Shown: positions 8,655-18,117, counted from the stretch's first letter. The stretch is DNA of 64,000 nucleotides from Streptomyces sp. Ag109_O5-1 (GCF_003814875.1 NZ_RKQF01000001.1:9920001-9984000); one strand, 5' to 3'. Notes: generated from the sequence alone by a model not told the origin. A program made the numbers and translations.

Positions 8655-9341
8655 TCAGGATCCGGTGCCGTAGCGGCTGAGCATGAGGGCGACCGCTTCG
8701 TCCACGATCGCGGCGTCGGTGGGGTTGGGCGGGACGAAGTCGGTCCGTACGAGTTGAGGCCACAGGAACTGACTGCAGATCATGCCGAGGAACTGTTCGG
8801 CCACTTCGGATGCCGACAGCGGCTGTCCGTCGGCCGAACGGAAGTCGAGTGTGCCGGCGTGTGCTTCGGCCTCCAGGTAGTCGCGGAGCCGGTCGAAGAA
8901 GGGTCCGCGGTCGATGGCGAAGCCGGTGCCGACGATGTCGGCGAGTTCCGGCATCTGGGGAAGCTCGGTGATGATGAGGCGGCACAGCGCCGCCGTGCCG
9001 GGCCGCGCGACCAGGCAGGCGTAGTCGCGGCCGATGTGGTCCAGACCGTACCGGGGGTCGCCGGGCGGTGGCGGCGCGGCGTACTCCACATCCAGCTGCC
9101 ATTGTTCGGAGGTGACGGCCGCGAACAGCGCGGCCTTGGAGGGGTACCGCTTGAAGAGGGTGCCGGTGGAGACGCGGGCCTGCTTGGCGATCTGGGCCAG
9201 GGAGGTCTTGTCGTATCCCCGGGCGAGGAAGAGGTCGCGGGCGGCGCGGATGATGCGGGCGCGGTTCTCCGCTTTGATCTGCGCGTGATACCCGGCCTGG
9301 CTCGCTTCGCCACCGGTTTCCGCTCGTTCCGCCACCGCCAT
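8655..9341 (-). CDS. TetR-family transcriptional regulator
   Basis: The product is 228 residues. The helix-turn-helix covers about residues 25-70 (TSLAQIAKQARVSTGTLFKRYPSK), followed by an alpha-helical ligand domain. It is the second gene after an SDR on the same strand (41-bp gap), so the pair is probably co-transcribed and autoregulated from the promoter near 10140-10240, where two tandem operator-like repeats lie. The ligand is unknown. Confidence 0.9.
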   Translation of the reverse strand: MAVAERAETGGEASQAGYHAQIKAENRARIIRAARDLFLARGYDKTSLAQIAKQARVSTGTLFKRYPSKAALFAAVTSEQWQLDVEYAAPPPPGDPRYGLDHIGRDYACLVARPGTAALCRLIITELPQMPELADIVGTGFAIDRGPFFDRLRDYLEAEAHAGTLDFRSADGQPLSASEVAEQFLGMICSQFLWPQLVRTDFVPPNPTDAAIVDEAVALMLSRYGTGS

Positions 9342-9381
9342 GCCCTCGCCCCTCGCCCGTTTCCCGGCCGCGTCCTCGCTG

Positions 9382-10137
9382 TCAGAGGACGGTCTGGCCG
9401 CCGTCCAGGATAAGGTCCTGGCCCACCGCGAAGGCGGAGGCGTCGGAGGCCAGGTACACGACGGCTTCCGCGACCTCCTCGGGCAGACCCATGCGGCCCA
9501 GCGGGATGCCGGCGCTGATCCTCTCCAGGACCGCCGCCTGGACCGCGGGGTCCTCGATCCCGAGCTTGGCGTAGAGCGGGGTGTCCACCGGGCCGGGGCT
9601 GACCGCGTTGAACCGGATGCCGTGCGACTTGAGCAGGTCCGCGTTCCACGACCGCATCAGGGAGCCGACAGCCGCCTTCGTCGCGGCGTAGGCGTTCGAG
9701 TTCCCGTAGCCGCCGTGCGCGCTGCTGGACGCGTTGAGGATGACCGAGGACGGGTTGGCCAGCATCGGCACCAGGGCCTGGGTGAGGAAGAAGACGCTCT
9801 TGACGTTGATCTCGAAGAGCCGGTCGTAGCTGTCCTCCGTGTGGTCCTCGAAGGGCCGCCAGTCCGAGACGCCGGCGTTCAGGAACGCCACGTCCAGCTT
9901 TCCGAAGTGCTCACCCACCTGCTTGGCCAGTGCGCGCTGCGCATCGAGATCGCGGGCGTCGGCCTGCACGACGGGCACCTTGTCTCCGAGGACCTGCCGG
10001 GCCCTGTCGATGCTGGCCGGGGTCACGCCGGTGACCAGCACGTCGGCCCCCTCCGCGAGGAACCGCCGGGCGGTCTCCAGACCGATCCCGCTCGTGCCGC
10101 CGGTGATGAGGGCGCGCTTGCCCGCAAGACGATTCAT
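9382..10137 (-). CDS. Short-chain dehydrogenase/reductase
   Basis: This classical 251-residue SDR has TGGTSGIG near residue 12, NAGV near 85, and the catalytic S...YAATK, with a C-terminal QDLILDGGQ typical of 3-oxoacyl-ACP reductase-like SDRs. The ATG at 10137 is chosen because GGGA precedes it; a longer reading would run through the operator region. It is followed by a TetR gene, so the enzyme is likely inducible by its own substrate. Confidence 0.92.
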   Translation of the reverse strand: MNRLAGKRALITGGTSGIGLETARRFLAEGADVLVTGVTPASIDRARQVLGDKVPVVQADARDLDAQRALAKQVGEHFGKLDVAFLNAGVSDWRPFEDHTEDSYDRLFEINVKSVFFLTQALVPMLANPSSVILNASSSAHGGYGNSNAYAATKAAVGSLMRSWNADLLKSHGIRFNAVSPGPVDTPLYAKLGIEDPAVQAAVLERISAGIPLGRMGLPEEVAEAVVYLASDASAFAVGQDLILDGGQTVL

Positions 10138-10160
10138 GTTCCCTGTTCCTTGCCGAGAAG

Positions 10161-10238
10161 TAAGGTAAGTCGATGAACTCACCATCGGAAGGTAACTCCC
10201 ACACCACCCTTAAGGCAAGTCGATCCACTTACCATCGG
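10161..10238. promoter_or_regulatory. Two tandem TetR operator-like repeats, 50 bp apart
   Basis: A 28-bp unit at 10161-10188 is repeated at 10211-10238 with only four mismatches. Each contains an inverted repeat of the form GGTAAGT-N6-ACTYACC (first copy) or AAGT-N6-ACTT (second). They sit in the promoter region of the SDR-TetR operon, and the 50-bp period is close to five helical turns, as for two repressor dimers on one face. Confidence 0.65.
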
Positions 10239-10577
10239 TGGTCGCGGGGGGTGGTTCTGCTGAGCCGGGAAGGTGGCCGGCACCGGCTCGAATGCCATGT
10301 CGCGGCCGCCCGTGAGGAGCCGGGCGATGATGGCCTTCCCGGCGCCGGGCGGTCCTGGACGGTGGCGCTGAGGCGCCGCTGGGCGACCATACGGGCCCAG
10401 AAGCGGAGTCGGCGGCCGGGGCCAGGAGGTGGTCCTGCCTGACGATGTCTTCCAGCTTTGCGCGCAGGCGGTCGGCGACTGGCTGGGAGGGCTCCTCGTC
10501 GAAGAGCGGCAGGATCGCTACGGTCGCTTCCATCGGCCCCTCGGGCCACAGACGGGCATGCCCGGCGGGGCGGACTG
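10239..10577. other. Non-coding or decayed stretch
   Basis: No gene is recognisable. A leftward frame starting at 10533 (MEATVAILPLFDEEPSQPVA) has no family I know and loses coding character after 45 residues. It may be part of the adjacent recombinase remnant. Confidence 0.35.
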
Positions 10578-10790
10578 CCGCGCTGCCAAGTATTCGGACC
10601 AGTTCCCGCCCGCGAGGGTGGCCCAGGGTTCGGCTGCCTTGGGTTGGATGCCGAGCAGGTCGGTGATGACCATGGGCGGCAGGTCTACGAGGGCGTCCAT
10701 CATGGCGGTGTTCCGGGCTGCGCGGGCAGGCAGACCGTGCTGGCTCAGGGCGTCGGCGAAGCCGAGGGGGTTGCGCGGGTGCCCAGGCTG
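10578..10790 (-). pseudogene. Tyrosine-recombinase C-terminal remnant
   Basis: The frame reads QPGHPRNPLGFADALSQHG, then LPARAARNTAMMDALVDLPP and VITDLLGIQPKAAEPWA. This resembles the C-terminal end of a family of Streptomyces site-specific integrases (G.pxlpaRNtAl..la.elP..vl.dLLGi....a..Wa). The catalytic core upstream is absent, so it is a remnant. Confidence 0.5.
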
Positions 10791-11011
10791 TGACCGGGCA
10801 AGAGTATCTGCACCCGGCCGTGTTGCTGGGGCGCTCCTGTCCGCAACCGCCACAACGCGCCGTTCACGACCTGCCGGTGTTCCCGCCAAGACCGCCCACG
10901 ACCATCCGCACCCGGCAGCAGCGGAGCTATCCGCTTTCACGCCGCATCCGGCAACTCACCCCGACCAACCACAAGATCAATTATCAGACACGGCCTAGGT
11001 CGGGGAGCACG

Positions 11012-11506
11012 TCAAGCCCTTTTCGCGCCGCTCTGCTCGCGGACGGCGTCGAACATGGCGGTGAGAGCGGGACTCTCGGCAAGGCTGCTCAGCAGGGCGT
11101 GTAGCGAGTGCCGCTCAGTGGTGCCGAGGTCGGGGAGGATTTCGGTGTCGAGGCCGACGAGTGTGCGGTTGAGGTCGGCCAGGACCTTGCGCCCGTCGTC
11201 CGTGATGTTGACGGCGTAGCGGCGTCGGTCCTGCGGATCGCGTGTCCGCTCGGCGTATCCGGCCCGCTCAAGGTCGTCGAGACTCGTCACCATCGTTGCC
11301 GGGTCGATGCGCAGGAACGAGCCGAGCGCCAGCTGCGGCATGGCCCCGTTGTCGGCCAGGGCCTGCAAGACGCTGTAGTGGCGCACTCGCAGGCCGGTAC
11401 CGCTGATGCCGTCTTCGGCGATCCTGAAAGCCACCTGCCCGAGTTTGACCAGCAGGCAGATGGTGTGTTCAGCCACTGTCCCCGGTACCAGCGGAGCCTC
11501 GGACAT
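11012..11506 (-). CDS. MarR-family transcriptional regulator
   Basis: This 164-residue winged-helix protein has the DNA-binding core LALGSFLRIDPATMVTSLDDLERAGYAERTRDPQDRRRYAV, where DRRRY is the wing. It is transcribed in the same direction as the acyl-CoA dehydrogenase at 11640-12872, with a 133-bp gap. A plausible operator lies in the dehydrogenase/SDR divergent region at 12881, and MarR proteins often control adjacent degradation genes. The ligand is unknown, possibly an aromatic or acyl compound. Confidence 0.9.
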   Translation of the reverse strand: MSEAPLVPGTVAEHTICLLVKLGQVAFRIAEDGISGTGLRVRHYSVLQALADNGAMPQLALGSFLRIDPATMVTSLDDLERAGYAERTRDPQDRRRYAVNITDDGRKVLADLNRTLVGLDTEILPDLGTTERHSLHALLSSLAESPALTAMFDAVREQSGAKRA

Positions 11507-11639
11507 CGTTTATCCCGCCTATGGTTAGGCCTGCGTATCGTCTGGGTCCATCCTACGAGAAGGCCTGAGGTGGCCGGACCGGGGCAGCGATCTCGGCGCG
11601 CGGAATCGGGGCACGCAGGGCAGGGGATGCGCGGGGCCG

Positions 11640-12872
11640 TCAGCCGACGATGGTCCGGCCGAAGATCTGCCGGGCGATGACCCACTTCTGGATCTCGTTG
11701 GTGCCCTCGTATATCTCGCCGATCTTGCTGTCCCGGTAGATCGCCTCGACAGGGCCGGGGCTGCCGTCGGCACCCAGTTCGCGGGCGAAGCCGAGGCCTC
11801 CGAAAGCCTGGACGGCGTCGCGTGCCATGTCCACCGACAGCTTGGTGGCGTAGTACTTCGCCATCGCGGCCTCGGGTTCCGGAGACGGGTTGCCGGCGTC
11901 CAAGCGAAGGGCCGCCTTGGTGACGAGGGTGCGGGCGTTGTCGATCTCGGTGGCCCGCTCGGCGAGCAGGAACTGCCAGTGCTGGTTGGCGGCCACCGGC
12001 TTGCCGAAGGCGTGGCGCGTCGACAGGTGGGCCACGGTGTGATCGAAGGCGGCCTGTGCCATGCCGACCCCGACGGCCGCGATGCCGATCCGGCCGTAGG
12101 TGAGGGTGGTCAGTGCGTGGCGCAGTCCGTGTCCCTCGGTGCCGCCGAGGAGGTCGTCGTCGGACAGGTGTACGTCCGAGAAGCGGATGTCCGCGGTGAG
12201 CTGGCCGCGGTTGCCCATCTTGCGGTCGGCGAGGCCGACTTGAACGCCCGGAAGTGCTGTGTCGACGATGAACATGCTCAGCCGCTCGCCGGTGCGGGCG
12301 AGAACCACCACGAACGCGGCCACGGGCGAGTTGGAGATCCACCGCTTGTGGCCGTTCAGCACCCAGCCGGTCTCGGTGCGTACGGCCTCGGTTCGAACGG
12401 CCTGCGGAGACAGGTCGCTGGAGGCGTCCGGCTCGGTGGTGGCGAACGCGCCGACCACGGAACCCTCCGCGACCTTGGGCAGCCAGCGCTGCTGCTGCTC
12501 CTCGGTGCCCTGCCGCAGTGCGTTGCCCGCCAGGATGCAGTGCACGTCGAAGACGGCCGCGACGCTGCTGGAGTAGTAGGCCAGTTCCTCGATCGCCGCG
12601 GCGGTGGCGGTCGCCGGGTGGGTCAGACCGTCGCCGCCGACCTCGCCGGGGAAGGGGATCCGGAAGACCCCCGCCGATGCGAGCGCGTCGAACACCTGCC
12701 GGGGGAAGCCGTCGGTGCGCTCGTCGCCGTTCGCGATCGCTGCGGCGTGCGGAGCCACTTCTTGCTCCGCGATCCGGCGCACGGCGGCGCGTACGGACTG
12801 GGTCTCTTTGGGGGCGAGGAGCTCGTGGTAGAGCCGGTCGCTCTGACGTGCGGGAGTGGAAGTGGAAGTCAT
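11640..12872 (-). CDS. Acyl-CoA dehydrogenase
   Basis: This FAD enzyme of 410 residues introduces the alpha-beta double bond in acyl-CoAs. N-terminal helical, central beta (ATTEPDASSDLS) and C-terminal helical domains are recognisable. The C-terminal signature IYRDSKIGEIYEGTNEIQ contains the usual catalytic glutamate position. It is transcribed divergently from an SDR with an AT-rich palindrome between them, and upstream of a MarR gene on its own strand. It likely works with the SDR and local enoyl-CoA hydratases in breakdown of a branched or terpenoid acid. Confidence 0.93.
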   Translation of the reverse strand: MTSTSTPARQSDRLYHELLAPKETQSVRAAVRRIAEQEVAPHAAAIANGDERTDGFPRQVFDALASAGVFRIPFPGEVGGDGLTHPATATAAAIEELAYYSSSVAAVFDVHCILAGNALRQGTEEQQQRWLPKVAEGSVVGAFATTEPDASSDLSPQAVRTEAVRTETGWVLNGHKRWISNSPVAAFVVVLARTGERLSMFIVDTALPGVQVGLADRKMGNRGQLTADIRFSDVHLSDDDLLGGTEGHGLRHALTTLTYGRIGIAAVGVGMAQAAFDHTVAHLSTRHAFGKPVAANQHWQFLLAERATEIDNARTLVTKAALRLDAGNPSPEPEAAMAKYYATKLSVDMARDAVQAFGGLGFARELGADGSPGPVEAIYRDSKIGEIYEGTNEIQKWVIARQIFGRTIVG

Positions 12873-12880
12873 GCGCGGAC

Positions 12881-12902
12881 CATATCATTCGTATCGCATA
12901 TG
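12881..12902. promoter_or_regulatory. Divergent promoter palindrome, candidate MarR operator
   Basis: The intergenic region between acyl-CoA dehydrogenase and SDR holds CATAT-N12-ATATG, with an internal TCAT/ATGA pair, in an otherwise GC-rich setting. MarR proteins bind such AT-rich palindromes, and a MarR gene is the next one on. Confidence 0.5.
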
Positions 12903-12935
12903 ATTAGTTCACCAATCGATTTTGGAGGTTCGACC

Positions 12936-13763
12936 ATGACACGGACGCTGGCCGGCAAGACCGTCCTGATGTCGGGAGGCAGCCGCGGCATCGGACTCGC
13001 CATCGCCCTGCGCGCGGCCCGCGACGGTGCGAACGTGGTGATGCTCGCCAAGACCGCCGTACCGCACCCGAAGCTCGAAGGCACGGTTCACACCGCGGTC
13101 GAGGAGATCGAGCGCGCGGGCGGCAAGGGGCTGGCCGTCGTCGGTGACGTCCGCAACGAGGACGACGTACGCACCGCCGTCAACGCCGCGGTCACTGCCT
13201 TCGGCGACATCGACATCGTGGTGAACAACGCCAGCGCGATCAACCTGTCGTCGACGGAGCAGCTGGAGATGAAGCGGTACGACCTGATGCAGAACATCAA
13301 CACGCGCGGCACGTTCCTGCTGAGCAAGGCCGCGATCCCGCACCTGCGGGAAGCGGACAACCCGCACATCCTCACCCTCTCGCCGCCGTTGAACCTCGCG
13401 CCGCACTGGGTGGGCAGGCATCTCGGCTACACGCTGTCGAAGTACGGGATGAGTCTGTGCACCATCGGGCTCGCCGAGGAGCTCGCCGCCGACGGCATCG
13501 CCGCCAATTCGCTGTGGCCGCGAACGCTGATCGACACGGCCGCCGTACGCAACGTGGTCGGCGGCGCCGGGCAGGCCCGTAGTCCGCAGATCATGGCTGA
13601 CGCCGCGTACGCCGTCCTCACGCGTGACGCGCGCAAGTGCACCGGCAACCTGTTCATCGACGACGAGGTCCTGTCGGACGAAGGCGTCGCCGACCTCTCC
13701 GAGTACAGCCCTGCCGGCTTCGAGGGGGATCTCGCCCTCGACATCTTCGTCGATCCGGCCTGA
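12936..13763 (+). CDS. SDR-family oxidoreductase (HSDL2/citronellol-dehydrogenase-like)
   Basis: The ATG at 12936 follows TTGGAGG at good spacing and gives 275 residues; longer readings cross the divergent operator. The sequence has SGGSRGIG, NNASAI, and YTLSKYGM as active-site Y-x3-K. The ANSLWPRTLIDTAAV segment and the C-terminal DIFVDP end are typical of HSDL2-like SDRs, which act on terpenoid or fatty alcohols. It is divergent from acyl-CoA dehydrogenase, so the pair may process an alcohol to an acid and onward. Confidence 0.92.
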   Translation: MTRTLAGKTVLMSGGSRGIGLAIALRAARDGANVVMLAKTAVPHPKLEGTVHTAVEEIERAGGKGLAVVGDVRNEDDVRTAVNAAVTAFGDIDIVVNNASAINLSSTEQLEMKRYDLMQNINTRGTFLLSKAAIPHLREADNPHILTLSPPLNLAPHWVGRHLGYTLSKYGMSLCTIGLAEELAADGIAANSLWPRTLIDTAAVRNVVGGAGQARSPQIMADAAYAVLTRDARKCTGNLFIDDEVLSDEGVADLSEYSPAGFEGDLALDIFVDPA

Positions 13764-14268
13764 TCCCGCTCCGCTTCGGGGCGTGGGCGGAACTCCCCCT
13801 CTCGGACGGCGACGATCCGCGCCCCGGTGCGCAAGGCGTGCGCGACACCCCGCTCACGGCTGCGCTACTCGGTCTGCGCGATCGCAGTCGTGTTGGCGCT
13901 GGAGGCGCAGCTCGGGATGACGACGGTCGAGCCGGGGTGCAGGGTTCTGACCGTGCCCGCCGCCCGCGCCACCGTGATTGCTGCGCTAATTGTGCGGGCA
14001 TTGCCTGCGCCTGTGGCGTGACCTGCCTGGAGGGGTGGTGGGTGCGTGACCGCTTCAGGGCCGTGCTCGGCGGGGGCGGGAACGGGCGTTGTCTGATTCT
14101 CGGCGCCGCCTGGTCCACGTCCGGCGACCGACGCCCGCAATCGCCACTGGTGGTCCAGGTCGTCCCGGCGGCGACCGCCAGAACGCGGACCCGGGCCGGA
14201 CCGGGCGAGCGCGAGCGCACCTGGTCGGACCGAGCCCGTCGCGAGCTCCCGGCGCCACCGCGCTCAGT
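13764..14268. other. Gene-free stretch of about 500 bp
   Basis: I find no protein family, RNA gene or repeat here. Both flanking genes end in this stretch (convergent), so it need hold only terminators. Confidence 0.5.
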
Positions 14269-14781
14269 TCACTCGGCGGGCCTCAGGCGAAAAGCGGGGC
14301 CGGGGATGCTCTCGATGTCTTCCGGCTGTACGGCGTGGCCCTGGTCGCAGCGGATCTGGGCGTCGACATGCGCGCCGCATCCACGGTGCCGGGACAGCAT
14401 GGCCGGGCCCTCCGGGTCGGCGCGGTAGCGGTCCCCCCACTGCAGGAGCCCCATCACGGCCGGGACCAGATCCGCACCCTTGGGTGTGATCACGTACTTC
14501 GGCCGACTCCGCGAGCCCGGCTCCTGGTAGGTCTCGGTGGCCAGGATCCCTTCCTCCACGAGCATCTTGAGTCGCGCCGCGAGGAGGTTGCGAGGACAGC
14601 CGAGGACGCGTTCGAACTCGCTGAAACGGGACGAGCCGTACCAGACCTCGCGCAGGATCAGGATCGTCCACTTCTCGCCCACGACCTCAAGGGTGCGGGC
14701 GATCGAGCAGTTCGACGTGTCCCGGTCGAGATGGGGAAACGTGCCGGCGTCGTCCTGCAGGGCTTCGGTCGTTGCGTCCAT
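14269..14781 (-). CDS. HxlR-family transcriptional regulator
   Basis: The product is 170 residues with a winged helix (CSIARTLEVVGEKWTILILREVWYG, then FERVLGCPRNLLAARLKMLVEEGIL) and a cysteine-containing C-terminal part (RGCGAH...IRCDQGH). It is divergent from a quinone oxidoreductase. A 20-bp box in the shared promoter recurs almost exactly in front of the esterase gene at 38398, so this protein probably controls both loci. HxlR proteins often sense quinones or electrophiles, which fits the neighbour. Confidence 0.92.
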   Translation of the reverse strand: MDATTEALQDDAGTFPHLDRDTSNCSIARTLEVVGEKWTILILREVWYGSSRFSEFERVLGCPRNLLAARLKMLVEEGILATETYQEPGSRSRPKYVITPKGADLVPAVMGLLQWGDRYRADPEGPAMLSRHRGCGAHVDAQIRCDQGHAVQPEDIESIPGPAFRLRPAE

Positions 14782-14801
14782 GGGGGTGATTCTAACCTCC
14801 T

Positions 14802-14825
14802 CTGAGTTTACTTTTCCATACTCAG
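14802..14825. promoter_or_regulatory. HxlR operator (CTGAGT-N12-ACTCAG)
   Basis: A 24-bp interrupted palindrome with perfect 6-bp arms lies between hxlR and the oxidoreductase gene. Its first 19 bases (CTGAGTTTACTTTTCCATA) plus the next C match the minus strand at 38481-38500 with one mismatch in 20. That makes a specific regulator site very likely. Confidence 0.75.
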
Positions 14826-14941
14826 CTAGTACTGTCATGATCGGCACGTCAACCCGGCCGCAGACGAGAAGCAGGCGCACAGGGGGACCGTCCCAAGAAT
14901 CACACCGACCACCGAGACACCCACGCAGAAAGGCGGCCGCC

Positions 14942-15955
14942 ATGAAGGCATTCGTCGTCGAGAAGTACGGCAAGGACGGCGCCCGCGCCGCCGACGTGCC
15001 CGAGCCCACCGTCGGAGCCCGCGACGTTCTGGTCAGAGTGAGCGCCGCCGGCATCAACCCGCTGGACAAGATGGTCCGCAACGGGGAGTTCAAGCAGATC
15101 CTGAAGTACAAGCGCCCGTTCGTGCTCGGCCACGACGTGGCCGGCGTCGTGACACAGGTCGGCTCCGCCGTACACGGCTTCAAGGTCGGCGACGAGGTCT
15201 ACGCCCGCCCGCGCGACCTGCGGGTCGGGGGCTTCGCGGAGTTCATCGCGATCGACGCGGACGATGTCGCCCCCAAGCCGGCCTCACTCTCCCTGGAGGA
15301 GGCGGCCGCGGTGCCGCTGGTGGCCCTGACCGCCTGGCAGATCCTCGTCGAGCGCGCGCACGTGAAGCCGGGGCAGAAAGTGCTCGTCCACGCCGGAGCC
15401 GGCGGCCTCGGGTCGACGGTCATCCAGCTCGCCAAGCACCTCGGCGCCACGGTGGCGACGACCGCGAACACCAGGTCCGAGGAGTTGGTCAGGAGCCTCG
15501 GCGCCGACGTCGTCGTCGACTACACCAAGGAAGACTTCTCCAAGGTGCTCTCGGGCTACGACCTGGTGCTGGACTCCCTGGGCGGGGCGAACCTCGAGAA
15601 GTCACTGACCGTACTGAAGCCCGGCGGCCTGGCCATCAGTGTCGTCGGCCCGCCCGACGCCGGTTTCGCCAAGCAGCTCGGCGCACCCTCCGTCCTGGGC
15701 CTGGTCATGAACACCCTCAGCCGCAAGATCCGCAAGCGGGCCAGGGCGCTGGGCGTGCGCTACGAGTTCCTCTTCATGCAGGCCAACGGCTCCCAGCTGC
15801 GCAAACTCGGCGCCCTCTACGACAGCGGGAAGCTCCGCCCGGTCATCGACAGCACCTTCCCCTTCGACCAGACGCTCGAGGCGATGGCGTACGTCGAGCA
15901 GGGCCGCACCAAGGCCGGCAAGGTCGTGGTCTCGATGGTGCCCGACGGCGAGTGA
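14942..15955 (+). CDS. NADPH:quinone oxidoreductase-like MDR protein
   Basis: The ATG at 14942 (MKAFVVEKYGKDG) gives 337 residues. The GroES-like domain (GHDVAGVVTQVG, GDEVYARPRD) is followed by a Rossmann domain with AGAGGLGSTVIQLAKHLGA. Zinc-binding cysteines are absent, as in zinc-independent quinone reductases (QOR/ADH-type). It would reduce quinones or enones with NADPH. The divergent HxlR gene and the operator between them suggest electrophile-induced expression. A broken relative lies at 32.4-35.0 kb. Confidence 0.93.
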   Translation: MKAFVVEKYGKDGARAADVPEPTVGARDVLVRVSAAGINPLDKMVRNGEFKQILKYKRPFVLGHDVAGVVTQVGSAVHGFKVGDEVYARPRDLRVGGFAEFIAIDADDVAPKPASLSLEEAAAVPLVALTAWQILVERAHVKPGQKVLVHAGAGGLGSTVIQLAKHLGATVATTANTRSEELVRSLGADVVVDYTKEDFSKVLSGYDLVLDSLGGANLEKSLTVLKPGGLAISVVGPPDAGFAKQLGAPSVLGLVMNTLSRKIRKRARALGVRYEFLFMQANGSQLRKLGALYDSGKLRPVIDSTFPFDQTLEAMAYVEQGRTKAGKVVVSMVPDGE

Positions 15956-16005
15956 AACCGTGCGGGCCGAACCGGTGGCCGTTCACCCATGCGGGGGGCT
16001 GATCG

Positions 16006-16800
16006 TCACGCGAAGGCCGGAGGGGGCTGGTAGCCCTCGACTTCCCGGCCCAGGAGCTCGGCGAACTTGATGGTGGTGAGGTCGCCGCCGCTCGGCCCCA
16101 TCGCCTGCAGCCCGACGGGCAGACCGTCACGGCCCGTTCGGACGGGGATGGTCGTCGCCGGAGAGCCGGCCACATTGGCGATGGCGCTCCACTTGACCTG
16201 ATCCCAATAGGAACGGGAATGCCCGTCCACCTGGATCCGCCGGCCGAACCTGTCGATCGGCTTGGTGTGATGAGGCGGCGCCGTGGTCGGAGTCACCGGC
16301 ATGAGCAGGACGTCGAACTCACGGAAGAACTCGGCCCACCGGTGCCGGAGTTCATGGCGTGCGACGTCCGCTTGCAGCCAGCTGTAGTGGGACTGGAAGG
16401 TTCCTCTCACCGCGTCCAGCACCTCTCCACGAGGGTGTTGGACAAGACGCGCGAGGGTCGCGGCGTTGGAGGCCGCTGTCAGTCCGGACCGGTCGTAGGT
16501 GAAGGCGCCGAAGAGCAGGCGCTGGAACAGGGCATGACTGGTCGTCATGTCGACGGGCAGGCTGGTGGGCCGTACTTCAACCTTCGTGCCCGCCGCTTTC
16601 AGGGCGCTCAAGGCGTCGTCCACTGCGGCAACGACATCGTGATCTATCGGGCATGACGCGTCCTCAGTCCACACCGCCACGCGGAAGGCGCCGAGTTCGT
16701 TCGCTCGTGGTGGTGCGAGGGTGTAGCTGAAGCCACCGTCGCGCTCCGGCGGTCCTACCGTCGCGTGGAGGATGGGGACCAGGTCGCGTGCGTCGCGCAC
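16006..16800 (-). pseudogene. Amidase, C-terminal part only
   Basis: About 264 residues of an amidase-signature enzyme remain, starting at RDLVPILHATVGPPERDGGF. The N-terminal half with the Ser-Ser-Lys triad is missing. Homology stops where an IS256 transposase fragment begins at about 16830, so an insertion or deletion severed the gene. A second, even more decayed amidase of the same type is at 19.96-20.57 kb. It is unlikely to be active. Confidence 0.8.
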
Positions 16801-16829
16801 TTGGGCGCCGGCACAAGCGAGGTCGATCT

Positions 16830-17186
16830 CCGAAGGCCGTCAAGGACTTCGATCGCGCCTACGGCGCGAAGTGGCCCAAGGCGGTGAGGAAGGTCACCGA
16901 CGAGACCGATGAACTCCTGGCGTTCTACGACTTCCCCGCCGAACACTGGGTCCACCTCAGAACGACGAACCCGATCGAATCCACCTTCAGCACCGTCAAG
17001 TTGAGGACCCGGGTCACCCGCGGAGCTGGCAGCCCCGCAGCGGCCCTGGCCATGGTGTTCAAGCTCACCGAGTCCGCCCAGGCCCGCTGGCGCGCGATCA
17101 CCGGGGCCCAGCTCGTCGCCCTCGTCCGCGCGGGAGCGAGGTTCGAGAACGGCGTCCTGATCGAGCGTCAGGACCAAGCCGCATGA
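16830..17186 (+). mobile_element. IS256-family (Mutator-type) transposase C-terminal fragment
   Basis: The frame encodes PKAVKDFDRAYGAKWPKAV, then DFPAEHWVHLRTTNPIES and STVKLRTRVTRGAGSPAAAL, the conserved C-terminal third of IS256 transposases. The upstream two thirds are absent, so the element is dead. It borders the truncated amidase and probably caused the break. Confidence 0.9.
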
Positions 17187-17433
17187 GACCCTACGACGCC
17201 CGCAGGAAGAGCCGGCTGAGTACCTGCGTTTCGTTGCCCACCTTCGCGAGTTCGTGCAGGTCGCCGGCGGCTGAGGAGACGGCTCTGGTCAAGAAGGTCC
17301 TCACCGATCCAGATCAGACCATGGCCCAGTCCGCTGTGCTGCGGCGCCTGGGCCACAGGGCCACCGCCCTCCGCCTCGGCCTCGCCGTTGAACCCGTGGG
17401 CCGAGCGCCCCTTGCTCGAAAATCGCGTGATGG
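17187..17433. other. Decayed remnant of an unknown gene
   Basis: Rightward frames contain EYLRFVAHLREFVQVAGG and, shifted by one base, EETALVKKVLTDPDQTMAQSAVLR. They read like one protein broken by a frameshift. I do not recognise the family. Confidence 0.35.
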
Positions 17434-18117
17434 TCACCGAGTAGGCCCGCGTTGCAGCGCCTCCAGCCCATCGAGGATGGCCTGAAGGCCGATTTGGAAA
17501 GTGTTGTCGGGCGCCGCGCCGTAGTCGGCGCTGTGGGTGTCGAGGCGGGCGCGCAGCCGAGGGAATTGTGCGGCGATCTCGCGAGCCTCGGCCTGGGCTT
17601 CGCCGATGGCCTGTTCGGCGTCACCGCTGCCTTCGCGCCGCAGTTTGCGGGTGAGTGAGGCTGTCGCGGCTGGGCCGAGGGCGTTGCCGAGGACGAAGGT
17701 GAAAACGGCGGCCGCGGCCTGGTCGGCTGCGGGGCCGGCGAATCCCGCGGCTTCGTAGATGGCGAGGAGGTGGTCGTCGTGGCGGGCCTTGCCGGGGCCG
17801 AACATGAGGAGGGAGCCGAAGGACTGCAGCAGCCACGGGTGGCGGGTGAGCATTGCGTACAGGTCGCTGGCCATGATGGTGGCCGCCGTGCGCCAGCCGA
17901 CCCCGTCAGGGTCGGGCAGCGCGATTTCGTGCCACAGCTGGTCGCCGGCGAGGGCGATGAGGTTGTCCTTGCTGCCCACGTGCCAGTAGACCGCGGTGGC
18001 CGCCGAGCCCAGCCGCTGGCCCAGTGCCCGCATGCTCAGGCCCTCCAGCCCTTCGGCGTCCAGCAGGGTGATGGCGGCAGTGAGGATCTGTTCGCGGGTC
18101 AGTGTGTTGCGGGGCAT
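17434..18117 (-). CDS. TetR-family transcriptional regulator (TetR_C-type)
   Basis: The product is 227 residues from MPRNTLTREQ. The helix-turn-helix is LSMRALGQRLGSAATAVYWHVGSK, close to the TetR/Tn10 subclass, with a matching C-terminal domain. It is divergent from a beta-lactamase-type serine hydrolase. Three similar ACTTGnAC-type boxes fill the 160-bp intergenic region, so the protein probably represses both genes until a small molecule releases it. Confidence 0.92.
   Translation of the reverse strand: MPRNTLTREQILTAAITLLDAEGLEGLSMRALGQRLGSAATAVYWHVGSKDNLIALAGDQLWHEIALPDPDGVGWRTAATIMASDLYAMLTRHPWLLQSFGSLLMFGPGKARHDDHLLAIYEAAGFAGPAADQAAAAVFTFVLGNALGPAATASLTRKLRREGSGDAEQAIGEAQAEAREIAAQFPRLRARLDTHSADYGAAPDNTFQIGLQAILDGLEALQRGPTR

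Noticed and set aside
11979..12935. N-terminal extension of the SDR at 12936
   Set aside because: It runs antisense to the acyl-CoA dehydrogenase and across the operator. TTGGAGG fixes the start at 12936.
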